Positions 56,574 to 64,000 of a stretch of DNA of 64,000 nt are shown piece by piece; the first letter of the stretch is position 1; each line of letters starts with the position of its first letter. The DNA is taken from assembly GCA_022394755.1 (NCBI GenBank), contig JAGFCA010000011.1, positions 1-64,000 of the forward strand. The letters are read 5' to 3'. The position numbers were made by a program, and so were the translations under genes. The notes beneath the pieces were generated by a model that worked only from the letters and a program-made list of their open reading frames with translations, was not told where the DNA came from and did no database searches. This DNA is from Candidatus Poribacteria bacterium (GTDB lineage: Bacteria > Poribacteria > WGA-4E > WGA-3G).

Positions 56574-58201
56574 CAAAATATATCTTTGTAACAGGTGGTG
56601 TGATCTCAGGTATTGGAAAGGGAATTACTACGGCTTCACTCGGAAGATTACTTATCAATCGCGGGTTTAAAGTTAATGTCGTCAAAATTGATCCATATCT
56701 AAATGTTGATGCAGGCGTTATGAATCCTTTCCAGCATGGAGAAGTGTTTGTAACACACGATGGAGCTGAAACTGATTTAGATGTAGGTAATTATGAACGG
56801 TTCTTAGGTGTCGACCTCAATCAGCAATCCAATTTTACGACTGGTTCGGTATATTATGAAGTAATTCAGAAAGAACGAAGAGGGGATTACCTCGGTCAAA
56901 CTGTACAACTCATTCCTCATATTACTGACGAAATCAAGAGACGAATCTATCAAATCGGAAAAGATAACCACGTCGATATTGTTATTACAGAAATCGGTGG
57001 TACAATTGGTGATTTTGAGATGCCGCCTTATGTTGAAGCAATTCGCCAAATTGCTATGGAAGTCGGCAGAGAAAACACACTATTCTTACACGTCTCTTTA
57101 ATTTATACATTACCAAATGGAGAAAGTAAGAGTAAACCTACACAACATAGTATTAGAAAACTACAAGAATTTGGTATACAACCAGATCTGTTATTGTGTC
57201 GTACCAGCCAACATCTTGAAGATAGTATCAGACGTAAAATCTCTCTCCTATGTGGTATAAGCGAGGATTTTATCATTGAAGGATTAGATACAGACTGTGT
57301 GGACGAAATACCTCTGAATTTTGAAGAACAAGGTATGGGACACCTTGTAGCAAAAAAATTGGGTCTCGAAAGACGCGCTACCTTAGATGCTGAATGGGTG
57401 GCAATGGTTGATAAATTAAAAAATCCAAAATACCAAACTACTATTGCTATTGTTGGTAAGTATACTACCGGTAGTGATGCATATATAAGTGTTAAAGAAG
57501 CAATTAAACATGGTGGTATAGCAAACGAAGCATCTGTAAAAATTGATTGGATCGAAGCAGAAGAAGTAACTGAACTGACGAATCTTGATAAATTGTTTGA
57601 AAATATTGATGGGATTTTAGTTCCTGGAGGTTTTGGGGATCGCGGAATTGAAGGGATGTTAACTACTGTCAAATATGCTCGAGAAAATAATATCCCTTAC
57701 TTCGGATTATGTCTTGGTATGCAATGCCTTGTAATAGAATATGCACGGAATGTTGCAAACTTAGAAAACGCAAATAGTACTGAGGTCGATGAAAACACTC
57801 AATACCCTGTAATTGATCTAATGTTGGACCAACGCTCTATCGCTGACTTAGGAGCAACGATGCGTCTTGGCCACTATCCATGTGTTCTTAAGGAAAATAC
57901 GAAAAGCTACGAGGCGTTTCAACAACCTATTATCATTGAACGACACAGACATAGATATGAATTGAATAACGATTTTCGCACAGAATTGGAAAACGCCGGT
58001 CTCTGTTTTAGTGGTGTTTCTCCTGATGAAAGTCTTGTCGAAATCGCTGAAGTTCCAGACCATCCATGGATGGTTGGATCTCAATTTCATCCTGAGTTCC
58101 AATCTAAACCACTTGCACCACATCCATTGTTCAAAGACTTCATCTCTGCAGTATTAACTTACCAAAAACAGAGAATGAATATAGGAGATGATGATGAGTA
58201 A
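56570..58201 (+). CDS. pyrG: CTP synthase PyrG
   Basis: PyrG converts UTP to CTP with ATP and glutamine. The 543-residue protein has the usual two parts: the synthetase domain opens with KYIFVTGGVISGIGKGITTA and includes VDAGVMNPFQHGEVFVTHDG, and the glutamine amidotransferase domain has PGGFGDRG, FGLCLGMQ with the nucleophilic Cys, and VGSQFHPEFQSKP with the His-Glu pair. Order and length match the family. It overlaps kdsB upstream and the LarA-like gene downstream, so CTP synthesis and CMP-KDO synthesis are co-expressed. Confidence 0.96.
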   Translation: MTKYIFVTGGVISGIGKGITTASLGRLLINRGFKVNVVKIDPYLNVDAGVMNPFQHGEVFVTHDGAETDLDVGNYERFLGVDLNQQSNFTTGSVYYEVIQKERRGDYLGQTVQLIPHITDEIKRRIYQIGKDNHVDIVITEIGGTIGDFEMPPYVEAIRQIAMEVGRENTLFLHVSLIYTLPNGESKSKPTQHSIRKLQEFGIQPDLLLCRTSQHLEDSIRRKISLLCGISEDFIIEGLDTDCVDEIPLNFEEQGMGHLVAKKLGLERRATLDAEWVAMVDKLKNPKYQTTIAIVGKYTTGSDAYISVKEAIKHGGIANEASVKIDWIEAEEVTELTNLDKLFENIDGILVPGGFGDRGIEGMLTTVKYARENNIPYFGLCLGMQCLVIEYARNVANLENANSTEVDENTQYPVIDLMLDQRSIADLGATMRLGHYPCVLKENTKSYEAFQQPIIIERHRHRYELNNDFRTELENAGLCFSGVSPDESLVEIAEVPDHPWMVGSQFHPEFQSKPLAPHPLFKDFISAVLTYQKQRMNIGDDDE

Positions 58202-59450
58202 TACTGCTACAGTGTATACTGGGGCATGGTATGGAGATAACCAACTTGACCTTAATTTTCCTTCTGGATGGGAAGTTGAGATGCTTCAACAGAACGATGC
58301 TCCTGCTCTTTCCGATCCTGAAATTGAAAAAGCATTCTCAGAACCGATCGGGACAAAACGTATATCTGAATTAGCAAAAAATAAAAAGAGTGCTGCCATC
58401 ATTGTAGACGACCTTAGTCGACCAACCCCGGCATACAAGGTTATACCGTTCTTACTTAGGGAACTTTTTGCTGCGGGTGTGCCAAAATCTGAGATACGTT
58501 TCGTTGTAGGTGTTGGTGGACATCGTCCTATATCAGAAGAGGAAATGGTCAAAAAAGTTGGCGCTGATATCTTCGCAGAATATGAGGTCACAAATCACAA
58601 TTTCCTAAGTGGTGACCTTAGAGCAATTGGGAAACTTGATAACGGTACACCTGTATATATCAATAGAACAGTAGCAGATTCAGATTTCAAAATCTGTTTA
58701 GGTGGTATATATCCTCACAGCTCAGTTGGATTTAGCGGTGGAGCCAAGTTAATTGTCCCAGGTACCGCCGGTTTCTCAACGATGTACTATTTCCATAAAT
58801 TCCCACCGGGTAGGGGACCAGCAAATATAGAGGGGGAGAGTGACGAACCTGATCGACGAGATACCATTGAAATGGCAGCTGGACTCTTGGGACTTGATGC
58901 TATTGCGAATGTTGTTCTAAATAGTCGCCGTGAAATCGCTGGTCTATTTGTTGGTGATTTTATAAAAGCACATCGAAAAGGCGCACATTTTGCTTTAAAT
59001 ACATATAAAACCGACATTTCAGAAACAACTCGCACACAAAGCGATCTTGTCGTTATAAATTGCTATCCTTTAGATGCTGATGGAATACAACTTGATAAAG
59101 CTCTTGCTGCATTTTCCTATTTTGAAAATGCATATACAATAGCACTATATCCTGCTTCTGATGGATCATGTTTTCACGGTTTATTTGACAGACTTGATTA
59201 TCCACGATATCTACAGCAGAAATTAGAGCACATACCCAGTACACCTTCTCCCCCACCGAAACTTGGCACACAAAACCAACTACATGTCTGGTCTGAGAGT
59301 TTTGATAGAGATGATTTTTACAAGGAATACCCATCCTCCCTTCTATTCCGAGATATAGATCAACTCATAAACCTATTCACCGAAAAACTACCAGCACAAG
59401 CAAAAGTAGCAATATTGCCTGTAGCAGGAATTCAGGTATTATCACCATAA
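58194..59450 (+). CDS. LarA-like nickel-pincer racemase/epimerase, paralogue 1
   Basis: The 418-residue protein keeps the LarA active-site pattern: DDLSRPTP at 72-79, GVGGHRP with His-110, YPHSSVGFSGGAKLIVPG with His-175 and Lys-185, and His-201. In LarA of Lactobacillus these positions (D72, R75, H108, H174, K184, H200) bind the nickel pincer nucleotide and substrate. So it probably racemises or epimerises a 2-hydroxy acid. The ATG at 58194 is six bases after AGGAG; the earlier ATGs at 58188 and 58191 are too close. It overlaps pyrG by eight bases. No LarB/C/E cofactor gene is here. Confidence 0.85.
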   Translation: MSNTATVYTGAWYGDNQLDLNFPSGWEVEMLQQNDAPALSDPEIEKAFSEPIGTKRISELAKNKKSAAIIVDDLSRPTPAYKVIPFLLRELFAAGVPKSEIRFVVGVGGHRPISEEEMVKKVGADIFAEYEVTNHNFLSGDLRAIGKLDNGTPVYINRTVADSDFKICLGGIYPHSSVGFSGGAKLIVPGTAGFSTMYYFHKFPPGRGPANIEGESDEPDRRDTIEMAAGLLGLDAIANVVLNSRREIAGLFVGDFIKAHRKGAHFALNTYKTDISETTRTQSDLVVINCYPLDADGIQLDKALAAFSYFENAYTIALYPASDGSCFHGLFDRLDYPRYLQQKLEHIPSTPSPPPKLGTQNQLHVWSESFDRDDFYKEYPSSLLFRDIDQLINLFTEKLPAQAKVAILPVAGIQVLSP

Positions 59451-59866
59451 TCCCATCAGTATTGTCTTTTGTACTACAATATGGTAGGTTCGGTTTCTAA
59501 CTGAACCGTACTCCATCTTTTCATAGATTCAGTTTGCCGGAATGCGAAACGCTATTCATACCGTCGTTTCCAGATTCTGATTCACGGACGAAGATGTAAT
59601 ATATTCGGGACACCACATCAATTGGCTAATCATCTGATTACCCAAGAACCCTCTTCTCCGTGTAACCTGTGTTATCCGCGATTCAGAAAATATTCTAAAC
59701 GTAATCCTGTATAATCTGAGATTCAGAAAGAGAACCATCCACATCCAACATCATCTTCTCCAATTAATCCACCATTATCACACAAATCTTGACATAGGAT
59801 TCATTCTCATATACAATGAGAATTATAATAGAATTGTGTTCACAAGGTTAACATTGGAGAATACCT
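59451..59866. other. Intergenic region with gattcaga-type repeat words
   Basis: About 415 bases separate the LarA-like paralogues. Words of the form (c)gattcaga occur near 59679 and 59710, with a gattctgattcacgg form near 59575, and similar words recur near 31571, 14050 and 63781. No gene is seen. The promoter of the second LarA-like gene and the TRAP genes probably lies near 59790-59860, but I cannot place it with confidence. Confidence 0.5.
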
Positions 59867-61129
59867 ATGAATAACACTGCAACTGTACATTCTCAAGCAT
59901 GGTATGGCGATGAAGAACTAACATTAACATTTCCTACAGGATGGGAAGTTGAAATGTTAGCACCAAAAGATGCTCCAGCACTTTCTGACCAACAAATTGA
60001 AAATGCTTTCTCAAAACCAATTGAATCTCCCGGAATCACCGAATTGGCAAAAGGCAAAAAGAGTGCTGTCATTATTGTCGACGACCTGAGTAGACCCACA
60101 CCTGCTGCTCAGATCATCCCCTATATTCTCCATGAACTCACATCCGCAGGAATCCCAAAATCGGAAATACGTTTCGTCATCGGTGGTGGTTCACACCGTC
60201 CTCTAACAAAAGATGAAATGGCTAAGAAAGTTGGAGCAGACATTGTATCTAATTATGAAGTTTCATCCCATAACTTCATGAGTGGAGATTTACAAGGCTA
60301 TGGATCACTTGACAATGGAATGCCAATTTACATAAATAGAGTTGTAGCTGAGTCAGAATTTAAAATGTGTGTAGGTGGAATATATCCACATGGTGCTGTT
60401 GGATTCGGCGGTGGAGCAAAACTAATTGTTCCCGGTATCTCTGGATTCGATACGATGTTCTATTTTCATACTTTCTCTAACAGTCGGGGACACGCTGTAA
60501 TTGAAAGAGAAGGTTCAGAACTTGACCATCGAGATTACTCCGAAGCTACAGCAGCTGTAATTGGACTTGATATTATCGCAAACGCTGTTATAAATAAACA
60601 ACGGGAGATATGTGGCTTATTTGTCGGTGACTATGTAAAAGCACACCGTACTGCCGCAAAGTTTGCATTAGAAACCTACGGAACAGAAATACCCGAAGAA
60701 TCAAGAAAAGATACTGATCTTGTCGTATTAAACTGTTATCCCCTCGATAGTGATCCCATCCAAACTGGAAAAGCCTTATGGGCAGCTGGATATTTTGAAA
60801 AAGCATATCGTATGGCACTTAATCCCGCATGTGATGGAATTTGCTATCATGGATTATTCGACCAAATTGATTATGCACGTTTCAAGCAACAGAGAGAAGA
60901 AATTACCCCTCCAGAACTTCCCGAACCCAAACTTGGTAATCAAAATCAACTTCACGTTTGGTCTGAAAACTTTCTTGTAGATGATTTCTACAAGAAACAT
61001 CCTGATGCTATACTATTCCGTAACTTAGAACAATTAATCAATCTCTTTGCAGAAGTTCTCCCTCCTCAAGCAAAAGTTGCTGTTTTACCATCTGCAGGGA
61101 TTCAAGTATTAGCAGAAGAAAGTAACTGA
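59867..61129 (+). CDS. LarA-like nickel-pincer racemase/epimerase, paralogue 2
   Basis: The 420-residue protein aligns along its whole length with paralogue 1 and keeps the same active-site residues: DDLSRPTP, GGGSHRP, YPHGAVGFGGGAKLIVPG and FYFHTF. The duplicates share LGNQNQLHVWSE near the C terminus. The GGSHRP motif replaces the GGHRP of paralogue 1 with one extra Ser-for-Gly change. It is seven bases upstream of the TRAP genes and is most likely in their operon, so the transporter may import its substrate. Confidence 0.85.
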   Translation: MNNTATVHSQAWYGDEELTLTFPTGWEVEMLAPKDAPALSDQQIENAFSKPIESPGITELAKGKKSAVIIVDDLSRPTPAAQIIPYILHELTSAGIPKSEIRFVIGGGSHRPLTKDEMAKKVGADIVSNYEVSSHNFMSGDLQGYGSLDNGMPIYINRVVAESEFKMCVGGIYPHGAVGFGGGAKLIVPGISGFDTMFYFHTFSNSRGHAVIEREGSELDHRDYSEATAAVIGLDIIANAVINKQREICGLFVGDYVKAHRTAAKFALETYGTEIPEESRKDTDLVVLNCYPLDSDPIQTGKALWAAGYFEKAYRMALNPACDGICYHGLFDQIDYARFKQQREEITPPELPEPKLGNQNQLHVWSENFLVDDFYKKHPDAILFRNLEQLINLFAEVLPPQAKVAVLPSAGIQVLAEESN

Positions 61130-61136
61130 TAATCCA

Positions 61137-61661
61137 ATGTATTCTATAAGAAATTATATAATTCGCATAAATACTTTCCTCGGTAGAGCTGAAACAGGTA
61201 TGTTATGTGTTATTGTAGCGATGATGGTTGCTCTTGCAGTCCTTGAAATCATACTACGTTATGTTTTCAAGACAAGCCTGTTGTGGAAAACGGTTATGCT
61301 TGAAAACCTTACACTCTGGTTATGTTTTCTGGGTGCAGCTCTTGCCTCCTGTGAAAAACGTCACATCAGCATAGATGTACTCAATAGAATTCTTCCAAAA
61401 CACTTACAACGATTTCGAGGATACATCATTGATGGACTGAGTGTAATTATTATTGGTTTTCTTATATACTTCAGTTGTTCTTACTTATCAGATGAGATGA
61501 AGAGTGATGCATTGTTAATCGGTCCTATACCGCTATGGTTTGCAAAAGCAATCATTCCAGCAGGATTTTCTCTTATGGGTCTACATTTAATTTTACATCT
61601 ATTCTTAAATATCACTGGTGAAGAGGATGTTGATAATATACCAGTAGGAGAATCTGATTGA
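61137..61661 (+). CDS. dctQ: TRAP transporter small membrane subunit DctQ
   Basis: The 174-residue protein has four membrane helices with the DctQ family block LWLCFLGAALASCEKRHISIDVL (split by the window rule into FLGAALASCEKRHISID) in the second helix pair. It works with DctM and a periplasmic binding protein to import a carboxylic acid with sodium. It follows LarA-like paralogue 2 by seven bases and overlaps DctM by four. No DctP binding protein is in view; the lipoprotein at 63906 is one possible candidate but cannot be identified. Confidence 0.88.
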   Translation: MYSIRNYIIRINTFLGRAETGMLCVIVAMMVALAVLEIILRYVFKTSLLWKTVMLENLTLWLCFLGAALASCEKRHISIDVLNRILPKHLQRFRGYIIDGLSVIIIGFLIYFSCSYLSDEMKSDALLIGPIPLWFAKAIIPAGFSLMGLHLILHLFLNITGEEDVDNIPVGESD

Positions 61662-62977
61662 TGGGATACATCATAGGAATAGGATTAGTTGGTTTTGCAC
61701 TATTTGGTGGGGCATTATTTGTCCTACTCGGGGGTGCTTCTATCATCGGATACGCTCTTGAAGGTGAACCAATATCCCAAATTCTAATTGATATAAATAG
61801 GGTCACAAGAAATCCTACTATCCTGATAATACCCCTATTTACTTTTGCAGGATATATTATCGCTGAAGGAAAAGCACCTCAAAGATTAGTTTCATTCGCA
61901 CGGGCAAGTGTAGGGTGGTTACCGGGTGGAATAGCGATCGTAGTTCTTGTCACCTGTGCATTTTTTACTACATTCACAGGTGCTTCTGGTGTAACCATCA
62001 TAGCACTCGGTGGATTAGTCTATCCAATTCTCAGGCAAACATATAATGATAGATTTTCATTAGGTCTCATAACAGCATCCGGTAGTATCGGTCTTCTATT
62101 TCCACCAAGTATTCCGTTAGTTCTATATGCGATTATCGCACAAATCCCAATTACCGCAATGTTCGTTGCTGGAATGATTCCTGGAGTGCTGATTCTTTCC
62201 ATCTTGGGTATATACTGTTGTGGTTGGAGTATTTTCAAACGAACTGAAACCACACCTTTCAATTTACAGGAATTTCTCAGTTCATTTTGGCAAGCAAAGT
62301 GGGAACTTCTCCTACCTTTTCTAATCCTTGGTGGGATAATCAAAATAAAACTTCCAATCTTAACTTACATTACAGGATTAGTTTCTCTTGATGAAGCAGC
62401 TGCTTTAACTGTAATTTATGTATCTATCATAGAAATCTGCGTTCACCGATCTATCTCTGTGAAAGCATTACCCAATTTAGTAAAAGAAAGTATGATTCTC
62501 GTTGGGGCAATTTTGATTATTCTGGGGATTGCCTTAGGGTTATCCAACTATCTTATCACTTTGGAAGTGCCTTATGCTGTAATTGATTGGATTGAATCGA
62601 TCACGGATAATAAAATAATCACATTAATTGGTTTAAACATCTTCTTACTTCTTGTTGGATGTCTAATGGATATTTTCTCTGCTATTGTGATTGTTGTGCC
62701 GTTACTAATTCCAATGGCAGAAGCATTAGGCATAGACAAAGTGCACCTGGGTATAATCGTATTAACTAACCTTGAAATTGGATATTTAACACCTCCAATC
62801 GGTATGAATCTTTTCATATCCAGCATGAAATTTGATAGGTCAGTGATAGTACTCTATCGATCTGTACTTCTATTTATCGGATTATTAATAATAGCCTTAT
62901 TATGTGTGACTTATATACCAGAATTAAGCCTATGGCTTCCACGATTACTTGGTATCACATCAGAACCATTATTATGA
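61658..62977 (+). CDS. dctM: TRAP transporter large permease DctM
   Basis: The 439-residue protein has about 12 membrane helices and DctM blocks: FTTFTGASGVTIIALGGLVY, GSIGLLFPPSIPLVLYAI, TDNKIITLIGLNIFLLLVG and GYLTPPIGMNLFISSM. It carries the transport path of a TRAP system, driven by sodium. The ATG overlaps the dctQ stop by four bases. Its partner LarA-like enzymes suggest a hydroxy acid as cargo. Confidence 0.93.
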   Translation: MMGYIIGIGLVGFALFGGALFVLLGGASIIGYALEGEPISQILIDINRVTRNPTILIIPLFTFAGYIIAEGKAPQRLVSFARASVGWLPGGIAIVVLVTCAFFTTFTGASGVTIIALGGLVYPILRQTYNDRFSLGLITASGSIGLLFPPSIPLVLYAIIAQIPITAMFVAGMIPGVLILSILGIYCCGWSIFKRTETTPFNLQEFLSSFWQAKWELLLPFLILGGIIKIKLPILTYITGLVSLDEAAALTVIYVSIIEICVHRSISVKALPNLVKESMILVGAILIILGIALGLSNYLITLEVPYAVIDWIESITDNKIITLIGLNIFLLLVGCLMDIFSAIVIVVPLLIPMAEALGIDKVHLGIIVLTNLEIGYLTPPIGMNLFISSMKFDRSVIVLYRSVLLFIGLLIIALLCVTYIPELSLWLPRLLGITSEPLL

Positions 62978-63438
62978 AAACAATTTTTACTTAGGGAAAA
63001 GACTAAATCTCCGCAAACTTTCGAATGGACGGTTTCCCAATCTCAGGTAACGTTCTGGGAATGCCAAGGAACGCCATAAGGCATTCATACAGTTGATTCA
63101 AATATAAAATGTAATTTATCATACGGACCTTACTTCAAAATAATGAAGAAGTAAAGAACATCATTCATCATATATATTAATCAGCCAATCAATTACAGTT
63201 AGTTAGAATAATCAGACAACTATTTTGAATCAAATCAGGAACAAATACTACTGATAAATTTAAACATTTTGAATATCATAACAAAAAACCAACAAGAAAA
63301 ATCTTAATTAACTTTTTCACAGAAATATGACGTTTTACAATATCGTCTGAAAACACAGTCTAAAAGAAGGATTGTCGCAAATTTACTAAAGAGGAAAAAC
63401 CCTATAAAGTTACGATTTCGTAACTTTTTGCAAATAAG

Positions 63439-63834
63439 GTGTCAAATTATTTACATCCTCATTATCTGGGGTGTGTAAACTTTTTAACACCTTACAACAG
63501 TGTATCAGAATATATCAATAACACTGTCTTGATTCATAGACTTCAATTTATGAATTCTGCTCTTTGTAGGAGGTATCTCCAAATCCTGACTCCTTGTATT
63601 TCCGCAAGCTCCAGAGGAGCGAAAGGTGTGTAGAAAAACAAGACTAACATAGAGACAAGCTCCAGAGGAGCGAAAGGTGTGTAGAAAAAACGTTGACATA
63701 AAACAAAAAGCCACGGTTTAGAAAAATAACTCATTCACGAAAATTCAAACTGAAAACTATAAACTGAAAACAAATCCAATCCGCGATTCTGATACAAGAA
63801 ACACTTATAGTGTCAAATTATTTACATCCTCATT
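63439..63834. repeat. 25-bp direct repeats flanking about 345 bases
   Basis: The sequences at 63439-63463 and 63810-63834 are identical over 25 bases (starting gtgtcaaattattta). Between them lie the 51-bp repeats and a gaaaactataaac run. This could be a relic of an inserted element or a local duplication. No transposase remains. Confidence 0.7.
63605..63690 (+). repeat. Two copies of a 51-bp repeat related to the 44.2-kb array
   Basis: Copies starting at 63606 and 63657 share aagctccagaggagcgaaag, then gtgtgtagaaaaa. The palindromic core gctccagaggagc matches the gccccagaggggc core and gaaatgtgtgtagaa of the 44.2-kb repeat in layout and spacing. No spacers are present between copies. Confidence 0.75.
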
Positions 63835-63847
63835 GATTTCAAGCAAT

Positions 63848-63876
63848 TTTACATCTAATTCTATATATGTTATAAT
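63848..63876 (+). promoter_or_regulatory. Sigma-70-type promoter of the lipoprotein gene
   Basis: TTTACA (63848-63853) and TATAAT (63871-63876) are 17 bases apart. The start of transcription should be near 63883, only about 23 bases before the ATG at 63906. Confidence 0.65.
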
Positions 63877-63905
63877 TGGGATAATTCTTAATTAGGAGAT
63901 ATGTC

Positions 63906-64000
63906 ATGAATAAAGTTCGAAATTCTTTATGCATTCAAAAGACTTCTATTTTCTTATTGATTTTATCATTTTGTATTGGATCATTTTTGCTCGGTTGTTC
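63906..64000 (+). CDS. Lipoprotein, N-terminal part, cut by the window edge
   Basis: The visible 31 residues have a positively charged start (MNKVRNSLCIQK), a hydrophobic core (TSIFLLILSFCIGSF) and the lipobox LLGC, so the protein is a lipidated exported protein. AGGAG lies seven bases before the ATG. The rest is outside the window, so no function can be given. It could be a solute-binding protein for the TRAP genes, but nothing seen supports this. Confidence 0.8.
   Translation, partial: MNKVRNSLCIQKTSIFLLILSFCIGSFLLGC

Larger units (their letters stand above)
62978..63905. other. Long repeat-bearing gap before a lipoprotein gene
   Basis: About 930 bases with no supported gene. They contain a dispersed word (63078-63091), a 25-base direct repeat pair (63439-63463 and 63810-63834), two copies of a 51-bp repeat (63605-63690), a gaaaactataaac run near 63750 and a gattctgata word near 63784. 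A promoter lies at the right end. A short frame at 63439-63633 is rejected as it runs through the repeats. Confidence 0.6.

Noticed and set aside
63439-63633. 64-codon open frame across the 51-bp repeat
   Set aside because: It begins in the direct repeat and runs into the palindromic repeats; there is no ribosome binding site.
1-64000. Complete insertion sequence or transposase
   Set aside because: I found no transposase, integrase or reverse transcriptase frame on either strand, in spite of several repeats.
1-64000. tRNA or rRNA genes
   Set aside because: No cloverleaf-type or rRNA-like sequence was recognised in the gaps; a covariance search would settle it.

Overview
The window is AT-rich, gene-dense bacterial DNA. 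Its content fits a diderm of the Candidatus Poribacteria type: several phytanoyl-CoA dioxygenases, arylsulfatases, GH32 and GH95 glycosidases, sugar oxidoreductases and isomerases, large families of SUMF1-fold proteins, a kdsB gene (KDO, so a lipopolysaccharide outer membrane), and secreted proteins ending in a short W-G-x-L-K tail. The assignment is an inference from content, not from a marker gene.

Layout. 0-5 kb: thiE, an SGNH hydrolase, and a leftward operon of an ECF sigma factor, an FHA-like protein, a TPR metallopeptidase and a CvpA-like protein. 5-19.7 kb: mixed metabolism and export (a broken CBM9-like protein, a DUF815 AAA ATPase, two PhyH dioxygenases, an aminotransferase, a GT4 glycosyltransferase, a beta-propeller protein, a coiled-coil protein of 14-residue repeats, and an operon of DUF2088, UbiX, UbiA-type prenyltransferase and a TIM-barrel isomerase). 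19.9-22.7 kb: a stop-interrupted sulfatase and a Gfo/Idh/MocA oxidoreductase. 22.8-31.2 kb: a probable defence island holding a 1382-residue sacsin-like ATPase with a C-terminal nuclease-like domain, overlapped by a Nudix gene, and a type II restriction-modification pair; a GH32 gene with altered catalytic motifs lies between them. 32.2-34.7 kb: a mannonate-dehydratase-like gene and an intact sulfatase.

35.0-50.3 kb is the most unusual part. A clear sigma-70 promoter precedes a divergent GrpE and a lidless DnaK/Hsp70, followed by nine tandem paralogues (one WD40 propeller, eight SUMF1-fold proteins). All nine start with the same roughly 135-residue module: a short helical adaptor followed by a J-domain-like fold that has lost the HPD motif. 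None of the SUMF1 domains keeps the catalytic cysteines of a sulfatase maturase. I read this as a chaperone-centred recognition array: an Hsp70 and exchange factor plus a set of interchangeable binding proteins, possibly a conflict or sensing system. Two members carry disabling changes, a small remnant of another is present, and a 50-bp tandem repeat splits the array.

50.4-64 kb: a GH95 fucosidase, a LamG secreted protein, a sodium/solute symporter, kdsB and pyrG (overlapping, CTP supply for CMP-KDO), two LarA-like racemase paralogues with a TRAP transporter (DctQ, DctM), a repeat-rich gap, and the start of a lipoprotein cut by the window edge.

Four unrelated exported proteins share the C-terminal tail, which looks like an undescribed sorting or attachment signal. 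Several genes are broken by one base (stops at 5375, 20392 and 44735; one-G deficits at 31131 and 41830), which may reflect real decay, sequencing error, or both.
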